From Sphingobacteriaceae bacterium (GTDB lineage: Bacteria; Bacteroidota; Bacteroidia; B-17B0; Aurantibacillaceae): a stretch of DNA of 64,000 nt. Each line of letters begins with the position of its first letter. Positions within the stretch are counted from its first letter, which is position 1. Position numbers and translations under genes: made by a program. The stretch is taken from the NCBI GenBank assembly GCA_016705695.1, contig JADJLA010000018.1, forward strand, positions 62,001 through 126,000, given 5' to 3'. The notes under the pieces were generated by a model. The model made no database searches. It was not told the DNA's origin and saw only the letters and a program-made list of their open reading frames with translations. Positions 17,067-26,482 of the stretch are shown piece by piece.

Positions 17067-18008
17067 TTAGCCCCTATCGCAAATCTTGAAATTCTTACAT
17101 CCCCAATCGTAATCGTAATCCATTATAATGGTTCGTAAATAACTCCATATTACTGGTCCTGATTCGTCGATACTTCTTCTTAACCAAAAGCCACATGCAT
17201 ATGGGTAGTAATTTGCATTTATTTCGCTCTTGCTATATTTTTCTGGTAACTCATAGCGTTTATTTAATAATTGAACGGCATATCCTTTTTCCATTATGAT
17301 TGAATTTCTATACCAATTTTTTTCATTTTCAATATTACTACCATCTAATTCATTGTGTGTAACAACAAGCGTTCTTATAAATTTTTTAAAAACCACATCA
17401 TAAATTGTGTTTAAAGAAACGTCTGCCATACTTCCCGCGCGCGGTTCTCTATAAAAATTTTTCCAGCACCAGTCAATAACCTCTGGATTTATATACGAGA
17501 ATGGTTGTGAGTGTTCTGTAATTCTAGTATAGTTTAAACCAGATAACTTTTCTATCAGGGCTTTTGTTTCTCCGTTATAGTTTTGACCACATGCCATTGA
17601 TAGAGCTCGTGTTAACCCTCCAAATCCCTCAACAAATGAACCACATTTTACAGTGGCAAACTCTTCTGTATATTCTTGAGGTACACCATCCGGAAAAAAT
17701 CCATACTTCATCAATTTGATATTGACTGAATTTGAACTTTCATCATGAATTTGAAATTCATTCGAGTAATATAGCATTATTGCTAATAGTTTATTCGCAT
17801 CAGGCACCTCAAATTTCTTTCCGACAAAATATTCCTCTTGCGTTTCAATAACGCGATTATCATCCTCATTTGATTGTTGTGAATTCGTACTTACCGCTAT
17901 AGTGTCAACACTTCCGTTTAATGTTGAAGGGTCAGATTTATTATTACAACTAAAGTTAAAAATACATATAGCAACAGTTATAAGTGTACACAAGCTAAAA
18001 GATCTCAT
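17067..18008 (-). CDS. Predicted lipoprotein, hypothetical
   Basis: A 313-residue protein with a lipoprotein signal (lipobox around IFNFSC at residue 20). I recognise no family. The mature part has a low-complexity linker, then a mixed helix/strand domain with several cysteines (VKCGSFVEGFGG, MACGQNYNG, IDWCWKNF, YACGFWLRR, WGCKNFKICDRG). Pairs of these could form disulfides in the periplasm. It lies 6 bp downstream of another lipoprotein gene and probably shares its transcript. Confidence 0.65.
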   Translation of the reverse strand: MRSFSLCTLITVAICIFNFSCNNKSDPSTLNGSVDTIAVSTNSQQSNEDDNRVIETQEEYFVGKKFEVPDANKLLAIMLYYSNEFQIHDESSNSVNIKLMKYGFFPDGVPQEYTEEFATVKCGSFVEGFGGLTRALSMACGQNYNGETKALIEKLSGLNYTRITEHSQPFSYINPEVIDWCWKNFYREPRAGSMADVSLNTIYDVVFKKFIRTLVVTHNELDGSNIENEKNWYRNSIIMEKGYAVQLLNKRYELPEKYSKSEINANYYPYACGFWLRRSIDESGPVIWSYLRTIIMDYDYDWGCKNFKICDRG

Positions 18009-18014
18009 TAATAA

Positions 18015-18623
18015 TTATTTAATAAATCTATTTACTCTATTCGTGATTACGTCGCTTGTTCTTTTTCCAACAGTTTGAATATGGTCTCTGCATTCGTGGC
18101 TATTGAAACCCTTTTTACGCCAATCGTGCGGCCCCGGCTTTCTTCCGTCAATTTTTGTTCCAATAGGGTGCTGAAGGGTGAGTTTTTCTCTATCGCTTTT
18201 ATCAGCCGTAAATGCCTCCCATTTTTTATTGTTACTATTACTGGTTACTGTTCCGGTAGATTTCACTAATAGCATGGTAATGTCAAACACCTTACCAAAG
18301 TCCGGCGACTGAGCATCCTTTATAGTATCTACAGTGAGGGTTTCTTTAAGCAAAACTTTATCAATCGTCACGCTAAACTCCGCGTTATCCGGTTTAATGA
18401 ATATATTATTATACTCCAAGCTACTTTTAAGTTGAGTCATAAAAAACTCCTTGTATTGCTCTTTCGTGTAGTTATCTACAAAATGGCCTTTAGGGTCTTT
18501 TTCGATAACTATTTCAAAATCTGAAACTGTGATGTTGATAGGCCTTGTGGCTTTTTTACTTGTGTAACACGCGTTTAAAACTAAGCCAATAAGGGCTAGG
18601 ATAAAAATATTTTTACTTTTCAT
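18015..18623 (-). CDS. Predicted lipoprotein, hypothetical
   Basis: A 202-residue protein with lipobox LVLNAC (Cys19). The mature domain opens ITVSDFEIVIEKDPKG and reads like a small outer-membrane or periplasmic alpha/beta domain: a helix (KEQYKEFFMTQLKSSLEYN) between strands, then conserved-looking FGKVFDITMLLVKSTGTVT. Probably co-transcribed with the lipoprotein gene 6 bp downstream. No family recognised. Confidence 0.65.
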   Translation of the reverse strand: MKSKNIFILALIGLVLNACYTSKKATRPINITVSDFEIVIEKDPKGHFVDNYTKEQYKEFFMTQLKSSLEYNNIFIKPDNAEFSVTIDKVLLKETLTVDTIKDAQSPDFGKVFDITMLLVKSTGTVTSNSNNKKWEAFTADKSDREKLTLQHPIGTKIDGRKPGPHDWRKKGFNSHECRDHIQTVGKRTSDVITNRVNRFIK

Positions 18624-18675
18624 AGGTCTAATTTATACATTATTTCCAAAACGGCAATACGCGGATTTTTGAACC

Positions 18676-19131
18676 TTATTTTACTCTTTTAAAATAGTAT
18701 TTTGTCTTTGATCGTGTTTCCTCATAGATCATTTCCTTTTCAGTAACACTTACAAGCTTAAAGGACTCTTGGGCTGAACCGTCAACAGTTATAGTTTTTA
18801 TCTTAAGGTCACGTTTTGCACCAGGAAAAAATTCCCAGTATCCTTCTTTTATCTTTAATTCAGCTTCAGCATCGGCAGGATAAGTGATTTTACCGTCTTT
18901 GTCGTAAAGCAAGGTAATTGGCTTTTTCTTTATATAAAACATCTTCATTTCTGCAGAAAGATCTTTTGCTCCTTGAAGTGCCTTTACAAACTGCCATTTC
19001 CCCGGTAATTTACTGAATTGTGGCGATAATTTTGCCCGCTCAGCTTTTACTGATGTGTCTGCCTGAGCATCTTGGGCTTTGATAGCATTTGAAGAAACGA
19101 TCAAGGCAATGATCAAAATAATTTTTTTCAT
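18676..19131 (-). CDS. Secreted lipocalin-like protein
   Basis: A 151-residue exported protein (signal peptide ending IKAQ). The mature part begins with KLPGKWQFVKAL, as in the lipocalin-like protein at 16576, and continues with strands such as PITLLYDKDGKITYP, EGYWEFFPGAKRDLKIKTITVDG and EMIYEETRSKTKYYFKRVK. It lies 52 bp upstream of the two lipoprotein genes on the same strand and may be in their operon. The ligand is unknown. Confidence 0.62.
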   Translation of the reverse strand: MKKIILIIALIVSSNAIKAQDAQADTSVKAERAKLSPQFSKLPGKWQFVKALQGAKDLSAEMKMFYIKKKPITLLYDKDGKITYPADAEAELKIKEGYWEFFPGAKRDLKIKTITVDGSAQESFKLVSVTEKEMIYEETRSKTKYYFKRVK

Positions 19132-19209
19132 AGTTAATGGTGTTTATGGTTTAAGGGTCGCTTTGTAAGTAGTAATTCAATTAGTTTTTAAAACATCCGT
19201 TATGTAATA

Positions 19210-20232
19210 TTAAATATTACTCCCAAGTTCTACAATCTTATTCATTAAACAATTTACTTCATATAAATCCAATAAATATTTCTCAGTTACGTTTGATTCA
19301 ATAAATGAATTGTCTACTGTGGTTGGTTTTAAATACATTTCATCAATTGCAATATGTGTTTCATTACTTGTAATACATATATCACAATTAAGATTTGTCT
19401 TAGTCTTAAATTCAAGCAGCACATTAATTAACTTCGACTTTTCAAATTTCAAAGCATCATTCTTGTCCTTATATTCGATACTGAAACTACTATCAAATTC
19501 ACTATTTCCCGACGGCATTTCCTCATATATCGCCTTGCCTGTTAAAACCTTTGTGACGCTAGAACCAACTATTTCCTTTGCAAGTACTCCATCTTGAATC
19601 CCTCGCTTTTCTCTTGATCTAATATAGATAGGGGCAGTATAAGAAGTATTTAGTTGTATAATGATATATGTGCCGCAAAAAGTACTTATTCTTCTGTGAT
19701 GTGTTTTATCACCTCGTTTATAGGACTCCATTTCAAACAGATCAAGGTGTGACATTTTAAAGAACTTGCTATTTACTTCTCCTTCTATTAAGTCTGAACT
19801 GAACGATTCAGGTGTGCGTTTAAATAGTGAGGCATTACCAAGTTCTTCCTTTTGAATACCACGATCAAAATAATAGCTACTTGTTGGGAAAATATATCGA
19901 GCAACTTTATGAATAACTTGTTCGGCATACACGGCATGTATTGGTGAAAAATCTCTTTTACGTAAAAAATTAATCGTACCATAAGATATTCCCAAAACCA
20001 TAAAAAAAATCATTACCATTATCATATTGAAGTCTTTATGCAAATACATCGACAATTTCCACTTCAATAAAACAGAGACAACAATTAACACTACTAAGGC
20101 TATAATTCCAATTGGGATTATTTTCTTGTAAGAGTATTTTTTGAGAAGCGCTTGCCTTAACTCTTCAATTACTAGAAGCTCAGGTGCTATTTTAGTGTTA
20201 TAAAACGTTTTTATTTCTTCTGAATTTTTCAA
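19210..20232 (-). CDS. DUF3137 domain-containing membrane protein
   Basis: A 340-residue protein. An N-terminal soluble helix (MKNSEEIKTFYNTKIAPEL) precedes two transmembrane helices (about residues 35-55 and 68-88) and a large cytoplasmic domain. The order and the phrases SDLIEGEVNSKFFKMSHLDLFEME and ISTFCGTYIIIQLN match the DUF3137 family (a short domain with F.G...F in each half), whose function is unknown. Its stop lies 78 bp before the next leftward gene's start. An upstream gap of 143 bp has no gene. Confidence 0.72.
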   Translation of the reverse strand: MKNSEEIKTFYNTKIAPELLVIEELRQALLKKYSYKKIIPIGIIALVVLIVVSVLLKWKLSMYLHKDFNMIMVMIFFMVLGISYGTINFLRKRDFSPIHAVYAEQVIHKVARYIFPTSSYYFDRGIQKEELGNASLFKRTPESFSSDLIEGEVNSKFFKMSHLDLFEMESYKRGDKTHHRRISTFCGTYIIIQLNTSYTAPIYIRSREKRGIQDGVLAKEIVGSSVTKVLTGKAIYEEMPSGNSEFDSSFSIEYKDKNDALKFEKSKLINVLLEFKTKTNLNCDICITSNETHIAIDEMYLKPTTVDNSFIESNVTEKYLLDLYEVNCLMNKIVELGSNI

Positions 20233-20375
20233 TTATTTTTCTTTAGGATATATTAAAAAAACACTTTGTTAAGATTACATTATCTAATTAGGTTTAATGA
20301 AAGGTTGTATTACAAGATAATCATAAAATATTCCTTCCATTAAAATACACATCACTTAATACACATTGGTACCCA

Positions 20376-21542
20376 TCATTTATATATATAATTCAATTTA
20401 TTCGGATATTGCTTATCGAACCACGCATTATATTCACCAATAATTTTTGTGTATTGCAAAAATTTATACCCCTCTTCTTTATTCTCAATTTTGGTTGCCA
20501 ACTCCTTATTATCTTCAACCATATTTGCCATATTTCCCTTAAAGCCTAAGCCCATTGTGGCTACTGCCATTGATTTACCTGCGTGCTTGTGTATAAATTG
20601 ACTCTCTCCAAAACCTGTTTTGCCAGAACCTGTTTGTGATTTAAAAATATAAACTGATTGACGAATGGCGCCTTCCTTTAAAAGTATACACCATTTATCT
20701 CCGTCAACCGGTACATATACATGTCCGTTTACAAAAAACACCAGTACTTCCTGCTTTAATTTTGCAGCCACAAAATTGTTGCTTTCATCCTCTGTAAACC
20801 CAGGTTCGTTGTAGGCTGTTTTATATATTAATAATGTCGACTTAGGACTGTTCATCATTTCAGGTGATTGATATTTAATAACCGCATCCACAATCTTTCC
20901 ATTCAGATCCATATAATAACCACGCATTGGCTTATCAAATAACTTTTCGTTTATGAAATTATTTCCTGATGTTCCGCTTGGCGAAGTATTGTTAGAGTAT
21001 TTTACTTTTTCTTTTGAAGGTTCAGCGGTTGCGGTTGCTACAGGTTTAATCGTATTACCCTCTTCTTTTGTTATCTGCTTAGTGCGAACAGGGATCGAAC
21101 TTCCGTCTAACATCATATAGTTTCCAAGTACCCAGGTCATATCTGTTTGAATACAGTTGCCTAATACCATTTTTTTATCGCCAGCATAAATGATAATATT
21201 TCCCATAGTTAGTTTTGGATGATCAACTTTTACGACTTCCACCTTAAGAACCATTTTCCCGCCTGCATTTTCTTTTTGTAGGGCAATTTTATCATCGCTT
21301 AGGTATTGCTTATTTAATTCCCGTTCCGCCTTAAGTTCATCAATTGTTCTTCCTGTTCTTGCACTTATATATTCTAAAGCTTTATCGTCCGGCAAAAAAA
21401 TACCTTGATCCATTCCGGCCGAAAAATTTCCATATACTTTTTTGCCGAATTTTTCATGATCGAAAGTTTTGTCGGGTTTTACTTGCGCAATTGTAAATAG
21501 GTTAAACACTAGCAAGAATAAATTAAAATAAATAAGTTTCAT
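20376..21542 (-). CDS. Secreted hypothetical protein
   Basis: A 388-residue exported protein (signal peptide ending TIAQ). I recognise no family. An N-terminal segment (GMDQGIFLPDDKALEYISARTGRTIDELKAE) is followed by a strand-rich stretch ending YMMLDGSSIPVRTKQ, a Thr/Ser/Lys linker (about 165-195), and a C-terminal domain with YYMDLNGKIVDAVIKYQ, VFFVNGHVYVPVDGDKWCILLKEG and a glycine-rich helix. No T9SS tail is visible. It is expected in the periplasm or at the outer membrane. Confidence 0.65.
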   Translation of the reverse strand: MKLIYFNLFLLVFNLFTIAQVKPDKTFDHEKFGKKVYGNFSAGMDQGIFLPDDKALEYISARTGRTIDELKAERELNKQYLSDDKIALQKENAGGKMVLKVEVVKVDHPKLTMGNIIIYAGDKKMVLGNCIQTDMTWVLGNYMMLDGSSIPVRTKQITKEEGNTIKPVATATAEPSKEKVKYSNNTSPSGTSGNNFINEKLFDKPMRGYYMDLNGKIVDAVIKYQSPEMMNSPKSTLLIYKTAYNEPGFTEDESNNFVAAKLKQEVLVFFVNGHVYVPVDGDKWCILLKEGAIRQSVYIFKSQTGSGKTGFGESQFIHKHAGKSMAVATMGLGFKGNMANMVEDNKELATKIENKEEGYKFLQYTKIIGEYNAWFDKQYPNKLNYIYK

Positions 21543-21585
21543 GTTCGATTTTTTATTAAATAGTTAATTACCTGTATAAATATAG

Positions 21586-21714
21586 TTATTCTCTTATTAC
21601 AATTAACTTCTTGGTTTCGCCGGTAGTTATATTTTTAATGAAACACAATCCCTGAGCAAACTTTGAAAGGCCAATTAATTTATTTCCTTCGACATTGCGT
21701 TTTTTAATAACCAT
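21586..21714 (-). pseudogene. Fossil T9SS C-terminal sorting domain
   Basis: A 42-codon open frame that reads as the last third of a T9SS sorting domain: NVEGNKLIGLSKFAQGLCFIKN then TGETKKLIVIRE. The frame is closed upstream by a TAG. It lies 29 bp downstream of the complete T9SS gene at 21744, which already has its own sorting domain. It is most simply the remaining tail of a lost secreted protein, perhaps the one whose head survives at 24892-25152 on the other side of that gene. Confidence 0.55.
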
Positions 21715-21743
21715 ACCTTCTAATAGTAACTATTGTATTAAAT

Positions 21744-24700
21744 TTAACGTTTAATTACATTGAAATTCTGAATCGAGCCCTCATGTTGAACCCTTAAAAC
21801 ATAAACTCCTGCGGCCAAATGCTCCAAATTCATTTGGAGCTGCCCGGAATTGTACTTTGAATTATAAACTATTTGTCCCAGTGTGTTTAATATTGTTAGT
21901 GTAGCATCAAACGGCAATTCTACATACAGTAAACCATTATTCGGATTGGGATACAACTTAATGCCTGTAGATTTTGTGTATTCTGATAAACCAATACAAG
22001 CATCTACGTTTAAGGTAAAGGTAGTTGCGTTTTCACAGCCAATTGCATCCTGACCTGTTACTGAATAAACTGTGGAAATGCTTGGTGATACGATAACACT
22101 GCTGCTTAAGGCAATTGGACTCCAAGTATAAGATGTCGCGCCACTGGCCATCAGAACAATGCTTTCGCCTAAGCAAATTGTTAGGGAGGTTGCTGTAACA
22201 GTAATTGCAGGAAGCGGGTTAACAACTATGCTCGATGTAGCCGTGTTGGCACTTAAACATCCTTCACTGCTGCTGCCGGTAACAGTATAATTCGTACTAG
22301 TGTTCGGGCTTACAACAAAATTGCCACCTTGTATGGTATAGGTAATAGCCCCGGAAGGAACTATAGTAAAGGAATTGCCTGAACAAATGGAGCCATTATT
22401 AACACCTACGGTTGGCGTAGTATAAACATTACTCACTTGCGTTGTGGCAGTTTCTATACAGCCAGCATTATTTACAGTGACCGTGTAAACACCAACATGA
22501 ACTGTACTGGCATTTGAAATACTTGGGTTTTGAACCGAAGCTGTATAACTATTAGGCCCTGCCCATGAATATGCTGGCGTTGCTGTACCCGTAATGTTTA
22601 CACTTAAATTAATTGGAGCGCCCTCGCATAATGTAGCGCTTACACTGACGTTTGGACTCAGAGAAACGCAGCTAGTAAACTTTACTAAAAAGGCTTCTTG
22701 ATTGCCTGCATGCAAAGGTTGGTGAGATCCTACTGTGGCTATGACTGTACCAGTATTGGAAGTTGTCATGCCAGCCAAATATAAATTTCCTAAAGCGTCT
22801 TTGCTACAATTACGGAAATAACTAGTTCCAGCCCCGCCATAATAAGTGCCTGATTGCCTTATACCAGCATTATTAAATTGCGCTAAAAATGCGTCATAAA
22901 CACCACCCTGGGTAACTTGGTGTGAACCAGGAGTCGCAATAACTGTTCCGCTATTGGAATTTGTATACCCCCCAAGATACACGCTGCCCGTAGCATCCGT
23001 AGCACAGAAATGTCCGTAATCACTTCCAGCCCCTCCATAATACGTACCCCATTGCCTTACTCCGCTTGCGTCAAACTTTACTAAAAAAGCATCATGAACG
23101 TCGCCGCCATGTATGCTTTGATGCGCCCCTGCTGTGGCTATTATAGTGCCAGTGTTTGAAGCTGCATATCCCGCCAAATACACATTACCAGATGCATCTG
23201 TACTACAACTATGGCCAAAATCATATGCGACTCCACCATAATAAGTACCCCATTGCCTTACTCCACTTGAGTTAAATTTTACTAGAAAAGCGTCAGGACC
23301 ACCTCCATGAATAGTTTGATGAGCCCCGGCTGTGGCTATTACTGTACCTGTATTAGAACCCGTGTCTCCTGTAAAATACACATTACCTGTGGCATCGGTA
23401 ACACAGGAATATCCATATTCATTTCCGATACCCCCATAATAAGTCCCCCATTGCCTTACTCCACTTGAGTTAAATTTTACTAGAAAAGCGTCAGGACCAC
23501 CACCATTTACAGTTTGATGGGCCACTGCTGTAGCTATTACTGTACCAGTATTGGAACTTGTATTTCCCATCAAAAACACATTACCTGTAGCATCGGTAGA
23601 GCAGGAAAATCCTGTCTCATCTCCAGTGCCTCCATAATAAGTACCCCATTGTCTTACTCCGCTTGCGTCAAACTTTACTAAAAAGGCATCACCATTGCCA
23701 CCGTAAACAGTTTGATGCGCCACTGATGTAGCTATTAATGTACTTGTATTTGAATTTGTAAATCCTGCAATATACACATTGCCTGTGGCATCTGTAGCAC
23801 AGGAATATCCTACATCCATCCCACTACCTCCGTAACAAGTACCCCATTGTCTTACTCCACTCGAATTAAATTTTACTAGAAAGGCATCATAGGCTCCTCC
23901 TCCATATATGGTTTGATGTGCCCCTACTGTGGCTATTACTGTGCCTGTATTTGCATCTGTTGCACCTAATAAATACACATTACCTGCGGCATCGGTAGCG
24001 CAAGAATTTGCATTATCATTTCCAGCGTCACCGTAGTATGTACCCCAAAGACGTGTAACGGGGTCTATTATTAATTCAAGGTTTTTATTGTAATTTTCAA
24101 TTTCAAAACTTATGACTCCACTGCCCTCACTATCCGTTTTAATTACCCATTTTGCTTTTAGTTGCTTCCCGTTTTGGTAAACAATTGGAGCACCCTCTTG
24201 TATTTTACCAAGTGGCGTAGTAAGTAATAAACTCCCATCTTTGTTTACACTTACACTTGCCCCCTCTACTTTTAATTGAATTTGTTTGTAATCAGTATTT
24301 GGTGCTACAATGTAATCGTGTTTTAACTTTCCTTCTTTTTCGTAATAATGTAAGTTAATGCCGTTATATAAATTATTTAAGGTAACACCCGTATAACTTC
24401 TTACGTTTAAAGCGCCTTTAGGGCAGCTTTCTAAATAATAATTATTGTAACCTTCGAATGCTTGGTCGGTTGTTTGTGTAAAGTCTTTATTGGCATTAAC
24501 CCAATTTAAATCTATACGGTAAATAGTTTGTTGGTCTATTTCTTTTCTCTTCTTACCAGACGCTGAGCTTGTCAGAGCGTGAAGATCTTCAACTTCTTTG
24601 TAGCTATCTACTCTGTATAATTGATAGCTTACACCATTTGTTTTTAAATGAAAAGCCATATTACCTGCCATGGCTCCAAACAATACATCGGTGCGCGGTT

Positions 24701-24857
24701 TATAGTTTTGATCATAAACCTGCCCTTTGTTTTCGGTAAAGGCAATGGCCTTGCTTTGTTGAGGACTAAAGTCCTTTGGTAAATTTTCACCTTTAACCGC
24801 AAGGGAAGTGCTTGAAATCAACATAACAGTTGATAAGGTTACGAAGGAGTTATTCAT
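21744..24857 (-). CDS. Giant SBBP-repeat (seven-bladed) T9SS-secreted protein
   Basis: A 1037-residue cell-surface protein. Signal peptide, then the ENKGQ-type N-terminal domain (FTENKGQVYDQNYKPRTDVL...GVSYQLYRVD...YYLESCPKGALNVRSYTGV), seven units of about 67 residues beginning GTYYGG and ending DAFLVKFNSSGVRQW (SBBP repeats, probably a seven-bladed propeller), Ig/PKD-like repeats (about 760-950) and a T9SS tail (IKLYPNPNNGLLYVELP...LAAGVYVLRVQHEG). I chose the ATG at 24857 because it starts a good signal peptide; the frame runs on to 24983. A relative with the same plan lies at 33069. The gene sits between remnants of another T9SS gene. Confidence 0.88.
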   Translation of the reverse strand: MNNSFVTLSTVMLISSTSLAVKGENLPKDFSPQQSKAIAFTENKGQVYDQNYKPRTDVLFGAMAGNMAFHLKTNGVSYQLYRVDSYKEVEDLHALTSSASGKKRKEIDQQTIYRIDLNWVNANKDFTQTTDQAFEGYNNYYLESCPKGALNVRSYTGVTLNNLYNGINLHYYEKEGKLKHDYIVAPNTDYKQIQLKVEGASVSVNKDGSLLLTTPLGKIQEGAPIVYQNGKQLKAKWVIKTDSEGSGVISFEIENYNKNLELIIDPVTRLWGTYYGDAGNDNANSCATDAAGNVYLLGATDANTGTVIATVGAHQTIYGGGAYDAFLVKFNSSGVRQWGTCYGGSGMDVGYSCATDATGNVYIAGFTNSNTSTLIATSVAHQTVYGGNGDAFLVKFDASGVRQWGTYYGGTGDETGFSCSTDATGNVFLMGNTSSNTGTVIATAVAHQTVNGGGPDAFLVKFNSSGVRQWGTYYGGIGNEYGYSCVTDATGNVYFTGDTGSNTGTVIATAGAHQTIHGGGPDAFLVKFNSSGVRQWGTYYGGVAYDFGHSCSTDASGNVYLAGYAASNTGTIIATAGAHQSIHGGDVHDAFLVKFDASGVRQWGTYYGGAGSDYGHFCATDATGSVYLGGYTNSNSGTVIATPGSHQVTQGGVYDAFLAQFNNAGIRQSGTYYGGAGTSYFRNCSKDALGNLYLAGMTTSNTGTVIATVGSHQPLHAGNQEAFLVKFTSCVSLSPNVSVSATLCEGAPINLSVNITGTATPAYSWAGPNSYTASVQNPSISNASTVHVGVYTVTVNNAGCIETATTQVSNVYTTPTVGVNNGSICSGNSFTIVPSGAITYTIQGGNFVVSPNTSTNYTVTGSSSEGCLSANTATSSIVVNPLPAITVTATSLTICLGESIVLMASGATSYTWSPIALSSSVIVSPSISTVYSVTGQDAIGCENATTFTLNVDACIGLSEYTKSTGIKLYPNPNNGLLYVELPFDATLTILNTLGQIVYNSKYNSGQLQMNLEHLAAGVYVLRVQHEGSIQNFNVIKR
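22680..24045 (-). repeat. Seven tandem coding repeats of about 200 bp
   Basis: Seven in-frame units of about 67 codons within the SBBP gene. Stretches of around 55 bp are identical between units (for instance starting near 23248 and 23447), which suggests recent exchange or copy-number change. Confidence 0.8.
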
Positions 24858-24891
24858 ATGTTTTATTCTTTGATGAGATAAATAAATTAGT

Positions 24892-25152
24892 TTAAAACAG
24901 TAATTTTGAAATAAAAACTTCAGTTCCTCCCATGCACGGAAGTTTGTATGTACCAGGCCACGGTTCAAAATCAGCCGTTCCATTCAAATTACCACATGTA
25001 TATGCGTTGCCATTAGCGTCTGTAATTATTGCTGCTTCCTGAGATGCTCCCGAGCTTAAATCTGCACTTAACTTAGCCCCGTCAAAGTTTGGATTTTGGG
25101 CTTCACATATAAGTCCAATAAAACAAAATAAAATAATAGCTACTTTTTTCAT
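24892..25152 (-). pseudogene. N-terminal fragment of a decayed SBBP-type secreted protein
   Basis: An 86-residue frame with signal peptide MKKVAIILFCFIGLICEAQ and just one opening unit: AAIITDANGNAYTCGNLNGT then TADFEPWPGTYKLPCMGGTEVFISKL, the start of a repeated surface protein (the TADF-PG...FISKL phrase is usual in such repeats). The frame ends two codons later (LF, stop), so the rest of the gene is missing. It lies just upstream of the complete SBBP gene and may be the head whose tail is the T9SS fragment at 21586-21714. Confidence 0.6.
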
Positions 25153-25183
25153 GGTTTCAGTATTAAAATAATCACACCAAAAA

Positions 25184-26239
25184 TTATGGTTGATAATTAA
25201 ATCTCATAATCCCGGTATTTGCTCCAACAGTATAATCTACTCTAAAAGTTGTATGGCCGTTTTCAAAATACGAATTTGTTATTCCTGTAAAAGGGCCCGA
25301 TAGTGTTGTTAGCTGCACTGAAGGTGGCGTAGTATTGCAGAATTGATTCATATATGGGTAAGTTCCATTACTCGGTAAGCTTGTGCCTCCGCAATTATCC
25401 GGTCCGGTTTCGTACTTCCAAGTACCGTCTGGAAAGAATTTTAAATAATCATCTTGATTGCACGCCGGAATAGGAGCATTAACACTATTGATTTCGTTTG
25501 AAACTAACACCCATTTGCCTGAAAAAAACTTTTTAGAGCTTTCATCAATATAAATTGTAGAAGTGGATGGTCCAGCGTTGCCAACTAGAACATGCCCATA
25601 CTGCCCAGCATTTGAAATTCCTCGTTTAATTGCACTAAAATGCATTGCGCCCGACAAGCCAGTTTCGTTTTCAACCATTACATAGTAGGTTGATCCTGCA
25701 GGAAAGGCTCCGGCAAATTCGCCGTAAATTGTGCTATAATCGCTTGAGTAAACACAATTCACTGAATCCTTAACCTTATTCCTGTTCTTTGCAACTATAT
25801 CAGTTTCCCAGTCGGTTATACTACTATAGAGGTATGCTTTATATCCAGAAGCGTTAGAAATATTTTGATTGCCAACATAACAAGAATTATATGCATAACA
25901 TTTAATACGAGCTATAGTGCCGTATTCAACCTCAATTGACTTGCTTATCGACTCCTTTTTTTTGCCTTTGCCTCTTGTTGCGGTGGCTGTAATTGTGTAT
26001 TTACCCGGGTTAGAAAATTTTACCGGGAAGTTAACTCCATTGGCACTTTCTCCATTACTGCAGGTCCATGACACTTCCTCTTCTCCTGAACCACACCATG
26101 AGTAATCCTTCAAAACATCAAAACCACGTTCAATTGTTAAGGGTCCGTTAATACAAGCTACCATATCGTCTTTCTTTTTACAAGAAGAAGTAATGCTAAC
26201 TATACTTGCTATTAATGCTATTGCTATTATTTTTTTCAT
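25184..26239 (-). CDS. Lipoprotein with PKD-like and lipocalin-like domains
   Basis: A 351-residue lipoprotein (lipobox SITSSC after MKKIIAIALIASIV). An N-terminal Ig/PKD-like domain (LTIERGFDVLKDYSWCGSGEEEVSWTCSNGE...FSNPGKYTITATATRGKGK), a middle domain with YNSCYVGNQNISNASGYKAYLYSS, and a C-terminal lipocalin-like domain (FSGKWVLVSNEINSVNAPIP...YLKFFPDGTWKYETGPDNCGG). I chose the ATG at 26239 because it begins a proper lipoprotein signal; the frame extends to 26326. Surface or periplasmic, function unknown. The 243 bp to its right up to the response regulator hold no gene that I can support. Confidence 0.7.
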   Translation of the reverse strand: MKKIIAIALIASIVSITSSCKKKDDMVACINGPLTIERGFDVLKDYSWCGSGEEEVSWTCSNGESANGVNFPVKFSNPGKYTITATATRGKGKKKESISKSIEVEYGTIARIKCYAYNSCYVGNQNISNASGYKAYLYSSITDWETDIVAKNRNKVKDSVNCVYSSDYSTIYGEFAGAFPAGSTYYVMVENETGLSGAMHFSAIKRGISNAGQYGHVLVGNAGPSTSTIYIDESSKKFFSGKWVLVSNEINSVNAPIPACNQDDYLKFFPDGTWKYETGPDNCGGTSLPSNGTYPYMNQFCNTTPPSVQLTTLSGPFTGITNSYFENGHTTFRVDYTVGANTGIMRFNYQP

Positions 26240-26482
26240 GTTTTTAATTTTTTGTTTACAGCTACTTAATTTTTTCAAATATGGCAATTTTTTGTGTTTG
26301 TGACAATCCATTAATATGATACTCATCAGTCTTTTGCTGATTCTCTCCGTTTGAGCGCATTATAATAAATGCTACTTGTATTACAAATTTGACCATTAAC
26401 GATCAATCAAGATCATGGATCTTTGCGAACATACATAAAATCTTTGTGGACGACCAGAAAAAGAGCTCGAAGCGAGGATTCT

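Noticed and set aside
17041..17070. TTTAGTTGAG and TTTAAGTTAG 20 bp apart as another LytTR site
   Set aside because: Poor match to TTYAGSAAYRG and partly inside the coding end of the lipoprotein gene at 17067.
22680..24045. Regular repeats with about 200-bp period could be taken for a CRISPR-like or satellite array
   Set aside because: They are in frame, code for SBBP units and lack short constant repeats with unique spacers.
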